A DNA stretch of 64,000 nt from Epinephelus fuscoguttatus (lineage: Eukaryota > Chordata > Actinopteri > Perciformes > Serranidae): the NCBI RefSeq assembly GCF_011397635.1, contig NC_064770.1, positions 19,375,707-19,439,706 on the forward strand, given 5' to 3'. The notes below the pieces were generated by a model that made no database searches, was not told where the DNA came from, and saw only the letters and a list, made by a program, of their open reading frames with translations. The translations under genes were made by a program, and so were the position numbers. This document shows, in pieces, positions 59,838 to 64,000 of this stretch (within the stretch, counting starts at the first letter, position 1; every line of letters begins with the position of its first letter).

Positions 59838-61027
59838 TTAAAGGGCCAGTGTGTAAAATGGGTTGAAAACAGTGACATCAGTGGTCAAATTCTAGATTGC
59901 AGGGCTCACTCGCTCACCCCTCCCGTCGGGTAAATGACGGTGGCCTCGTAGGGACAAAAAGCCTTGCACACGAGTTTTTCAGGAGTGGGTCTATCTAGCG
60001 GCGAGGTGAATGTTTATTTAGAAATCTAAACCATGTTACGATATTGTAATGAATCCCTCACGCGCAGGAGACCAGAGGAGCGTTCGGGAAAAAGGCCAGT
60101 TTATTTGAGCACTCCAAAAACTCCGGTAACACTCCAGGGGGTAAAAGACTCCGTCCCAAACTCTGACTCTTCTGACGTAACACACACACTCCATAACTTT
60201 ACACACATACTTGTTTACCATACCGAGTGGGGACCCCCCTCCCCTCTCTGCTCAATCTCCAGCCCACACACTGACTGACAGCGTAGCCGGTAAAAAGAGC
60301 TCAGCTGTTTATTTAGCCTAGCGATATCTCCGGACTATAGTAGCTGCAATGGACGACTTTGAACACAATTTTGAAGAGTTTCTTGTAGCGGACACAGACC
60401 CAGAGCCATACCTGTTTGAGCCGGAGCATACAGATGAGGAACTCCATGTGTTTGATGCTGAGCGGGCGAGAAGAGAGGCTGAATGCATAGAATGGGATTT
60501 GGTGCTACTGCTGCCATCGTTGGGGAGATATATCATCAGGAGGAAAAGCACCGCAGAGAGTGCATCACAAGGAGTGAAGTTGCATCTTCTTTTCCTCGCA
60601 GATGACGGTTCGGGTTCATTCTCTCCTGTTGCGTGGTAAGTGTGGTCCATTCGCAAACTTTATAACTAAAAAAAACTTTTCACTACTCTCTATCGATGAA
60701 CTACTAACACTCTCTGCTGTTTCCTCCTCCTTCTTCCTTCCTTCCGCTGTCTTCGTTGGTTCATTTATACACGTGAAACGTGTTCTCTGGCTGGCTGGAT
60801 TGTCCGCTCGGTCTGCCGTACATACATGGCGGCGCAAAATGGCGACCTCTCTAAAGCAAGGCCCTTGCTATATATATATAAAAGCATAATTATAAGGCTA
60901 CGAAAACCAAACAAATTTTATTTTATAGCGATTATACACTTGTATAAACATATTAATGGGTAGAATATTCAGATTCAGATTCAGATTGACAATAAACCAT
61001 GCCAAATACTACACACTGGCCCTTTAA
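59838..61027 (+). mobile_element. TTAA-flanked DNA transposon (1190 bases) with a captured or decayed ORF
   Basis: ttaaagggccagtgtgta at the left and tacacactggccctttaa (approximately) at the right are inverted repeats of about 17 bases with TTAA at the outer edge. The element lies inside an older repeat. It carries the frame 60349-60639. It resembles widely distributed fish elements with the same ends; the family name is not assigned. Confidence 0.75.
60349..60639 (+). pseudogene. Degraded ORF, P2X7-intracellular-domain-like start
   Basis: From a true ATG the frame gives an acidic start (MDDFEHNFEEFLVADTDPEP, then YLFEPEHTDEELHVFDAERA). This resembles the start of the P2X7-like intracellular-domain ORFs that are abundant in fish genomes. 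The cysteine-rich zinc-binding part expected next is absent. The sequence jumps to ECIEWDLVLLLPS and then appears frame-shifted before FLADDGSGSFSPVAW. It is a transposon passenger, probably not a host gene. The family assignment comes from memory of the N-terminal pattern. Confidence 0.5.
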
Positions 61028-64000
61028 CACTACCTGCGCAGCACCTAACAGCAGACAGGCAGACACTAACTAGTAAAAAACAGAGCTTAACGGAGACCAG
61101 GTATTGAGCTTATAGTTACCTGATGAACAGAAACAGGAATCTTCTCCTTTTTCCAAATAAAACATTGTGTATCTGCAGGATAATGACATACACACAAAGC
61201 AGGTTTGTTAACAAGTTCATTATCAACTTAAAAGGTGAAAATATGGTTCACAGTGCCACATTTTTTTCATAGTTTAACAGTTGTTGGTATACTACTGCAA
61301 CCTCTATGTAGAAAATATAAAGGAAAAAAGTGTGTCCGTACTGCAGTGATACCCAGATAGCATTTACATTAGGACAAGGAGTAAAGATGCATGTTTCTAT
61401 ACATCTCCGGATTCATTGCAGTGAATAAGTGGTGGATGACAAATGCACAATTAAGTGTCACTTTTGTTTCTTTAGATTCAAAATTTGATCATTATATCTC
61501 AATAGATATGTGTCCTTATACTCTGTGTCCTGATGTAAATGCGTGTCCTTATACAGAGTAAATGTTGGCAATGTATGTTTCTGCAAACCACGGATGTCAC
61601 ATTTTTTATGTTTCATGTTTAACGAATCTGACAGAAGTTTCACTTTTCAGTGTTATGTTTTGAAAACACTGTGGTTAATGTGTGGCTAGGTTTAGGCACA
61701 AATGTCTCCAACAGTGGTCTGCTGCTATCTTGGCAGCCATCTTGCTCGAGTATCAAACCATCCACCACGCCTTCCTCCTTCCTCCTATATGTGTTTCTGG
61801 ACTATGTAACATTAGAAACATTGATATGATACGTATAAAATGAATGAATGTAACATGTCCATCGTTTGCAGAAACCTACAATGCCATTATTTATTAAAGC
61901 TTGACTATTTTTATCATTGCTTCCATGATTTTACTTTATGTGACATTGTTTCAAAACAAGATGGCCTCCTTTTGCCTCCAATTTCTTGTAATTTATTTTC
62001 CACATTCTAAGTAATTATTCTTCATTTTTATCCATTATTTCTGGAAGTATCACATCTCATAGATTTGGAGCATTCACAGCAAACTATGTTTCTATACATG
62101 TCTTGATCCATTCCAGTGGATGAATGATGGATGCACATTTAAGTTTCACTTTTGTTTCTTTAGATACCAAATTTGATCATTATAGCTCATCATCATTATA
62201 AATGACAGGTGTTTGTAACCCATCTTCATCGTTTTTACCTGAGAGGTTAACATGTCCTCACAGTAGAGCAGAGTGGAAAAAGGAACATCAAGAAGGACAG
62301 AGAGAGAAATATTAAAAAAAGGAGCAGGGAAGACAAAGTGAGCAAATCCAATTTAGCCATATGTGATCCTATCTCCACAGCAACTCTTTGTGTTTGCAGC
62401 GAGCAGTTTGTGAGCTTTGGCACTGACCAACTCTTCTCCCCGTGCTAGCCCCTTCCTAACTGCCATCCCTGAAAAGACGAGCAGGCTGATAGAAAAAGGG
62501 ACGCGATGAGGGAAAGAGATAAAACATGGAGCGACATGGGGAGAAAGTGAGGGAGAAGAGGAAAAATAAAGAGCGAGTGGGGGATAGGGAGGTGATGAAG
62601 TGAGTGGAGACTTGAGAGGGGAGTCGCAGGACATTCCTGAGCCAGCTGTGGGTTGGAGGGGGAATTCTCACTGAATGCCTGACAAATAAAACAAGACACA
62701 GGCTATTTCAGTATTCCAGGCAAAAACCCACTGGCACATCGCAGCGGAATGAGGGGGAAAAGAGAGATTTTGGAAGGAAAAAGAGGCAGGCTAATGAGAG
62801 AACCAGCAGGCTGCAAGGTCCTGTAAGGCAGGCCTGAAACCGCAGCAGTCCAGCGGTTAACCTTTCGTTGCCTCTCCCTCTCCTGTCTCCTCCAAAATGG
62901 AGGCAGAAACTGGCAGCGGCAGTAGCAGCTCTCGGGCCCTGACAGCACACACATTCCTCTTGCACAGACAGGTGGTGGGGCTGTTTAATAAATACAGGAT
63001 TTGATGGAGGGAGTCAGCGAGGGAGGGGGGAAGAGTCAAAGGCCATCACAGACTGTAAACAGCAGAGCTGAGCAGCCATAATATGGCTACTGCTCCTCGG
63101 GGGATACAAAACCCTGGACTCTACTCATAACTCCTTGTTAATGACTCACCGATTCAACTGAAATGCTGCTGACTATCTAAACACTATTGTTCCTGTGGAA
63201 TGACTGACTACACACGGCTCACTATACTAAGTGGGGCTCAACTCTACAGCTCAAGAGTTCAAGAGTAAGCAGTTCAAATAGTGGAGTTCAAATGATTCTG
63301 ATGGAGTGGCTCAAAGGCTGGAAATTGTATTTGATTACCTCTCAGCTCAGACCACACAAGATAGACCAGTAGTTCCCAACCTTTTATGTCTGACAGATCA
63401 ACACAGCATCATCAGATGAGTTTAAACCAACAGTGATCCATCATAGTGTTCATTTCGATTGATTTTAAAGTGGGTGTTAATATGTGGGTTGTCAATATTG
63501 CTGGAAGAAAAAACATCATCACCACCAGCATCAATTGTTGATTAAATAATTCTACTATGAAAAGGTAATTTCCCAATTTTTATTTTACAGAAATTGCTCA
63601 TATTCTCATCTGTAGCGAACTAATTCATCGGTAGCCTATTAACAGGCATGCAGGGTATATTCTGATTCTGATCTACCTCCAAGCAGGTGTTAAGATGACA
63701 TATATCTAACCTTGCTGGGAGATATAGCAGTCGGTGCCTTCAGGAGGGAGCGCATTAGGGATTGTCAAGCCTGAGCACGTTTGAAGAGAGTGACAAAGGG
63801 TTCATCAGCTGTTTACGACTGGCTTCACATTCACAGACGCTCACTGACAGTCTGACACTGGTGTGTCAGGCCCTTAATATGTGCGTAGCAAAAAAGTCAC
63901 TGCTTTCTCCACGATACACCTCTGGGCAAACGTATTTCCCTGTATAGCAAAATGGAGGCACGGCAGTATGCTGATTGCAGACAGCAGGCACACAGCTGTC
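61028..64000. other. Intergenic region to the window end, no gene recognised
   Basis: Short frames only. Two related phrases (gtttctttagat.caaatttgatcattata at about 61464 and 62154) mark a diverged direct duplication. A purine-rich stretch lies at 62480-62620. Confidence 0.5.

Noticed and set aside
1..64000. CRISPR arrays, operons or bacterial mobile elements
   Set aside because: No regularly spaced short repeats with unique spacers and no prokaryotic gene organisation; the exon-intron genes are vertebrate.

Overview
The window is nuclear DNA from a ray-finned fish, probably a teleost. Coding sequence is sparse and split into small GT-AG exons. There are long introns, many microsatellites, a tRNA-derived SINE, and Tc1, hAT and MITE-type elements of kinds common in teleosts. 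No operons, CRISPR arrays or bacterial signals were seen. The genes were assembled by hand from exon translations, splice sites and phase, not from a single open frame.

Left fifth (1-19121, minus strand): a tandem array of genes for a mitochondrial medium-chain acyl-CoA synthetase of the ACSF2 type. Copy A (1-1888) shows exons 1-3 and runs off the left edge. Copy B (4003-10515) keeps recognisable versions of all 16 exons but is broken. It has an 8-base deletion in exon 4, a lost acceptor before exon 6 and a stop at the end of exon 6, and it carries a Tc1 element and a MITE. Copy C (12259-17446) is complete: 16 exons, 605 codons, all splice sites usable. Two further fragments, D (exon 1 only) and E (exons 14, 13 and 12, partly fused), end the array on the right. 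Paralogous flanks act as empty-site controls for several insertions.

19396-19527 (plus strand): one exon encoding the C-terminal 43 residues of mitochondrial ATP synthase subunit d (atp5pd), with no other exon of that gene visible.

19528-32371: intergenic DNA with dispersed repeats. It includes a repeat with a nested MITE, a transposon carrying a dead RecQ-helicase fragment, and a SINE.

32372-38346 (minus strand): a complete four-exon meteorin-like gene (metrnl), encoding a secreted 282-residue protein with a signal peptide and ten cysteines in the mature chain.

38347-64000: no convincing host gene. It holds a solo LTR (43290-43902), a diverged minisatellite (46098-46620), a TTAA-flanked element with a 66-base-arm hairpin (49399-50473), and a nested cluster (about 58913-61027) of a hAT remnant and a TTAA element carrying a degraded ORF.

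The identified proteins do not form one pathway. ACSF2 and subunit d are both mitochondrial, while metrnl is a secreted signalling protein. The most interesting feature is the decaying ACSF2-like array and its junction with the lone atp5pd exon.
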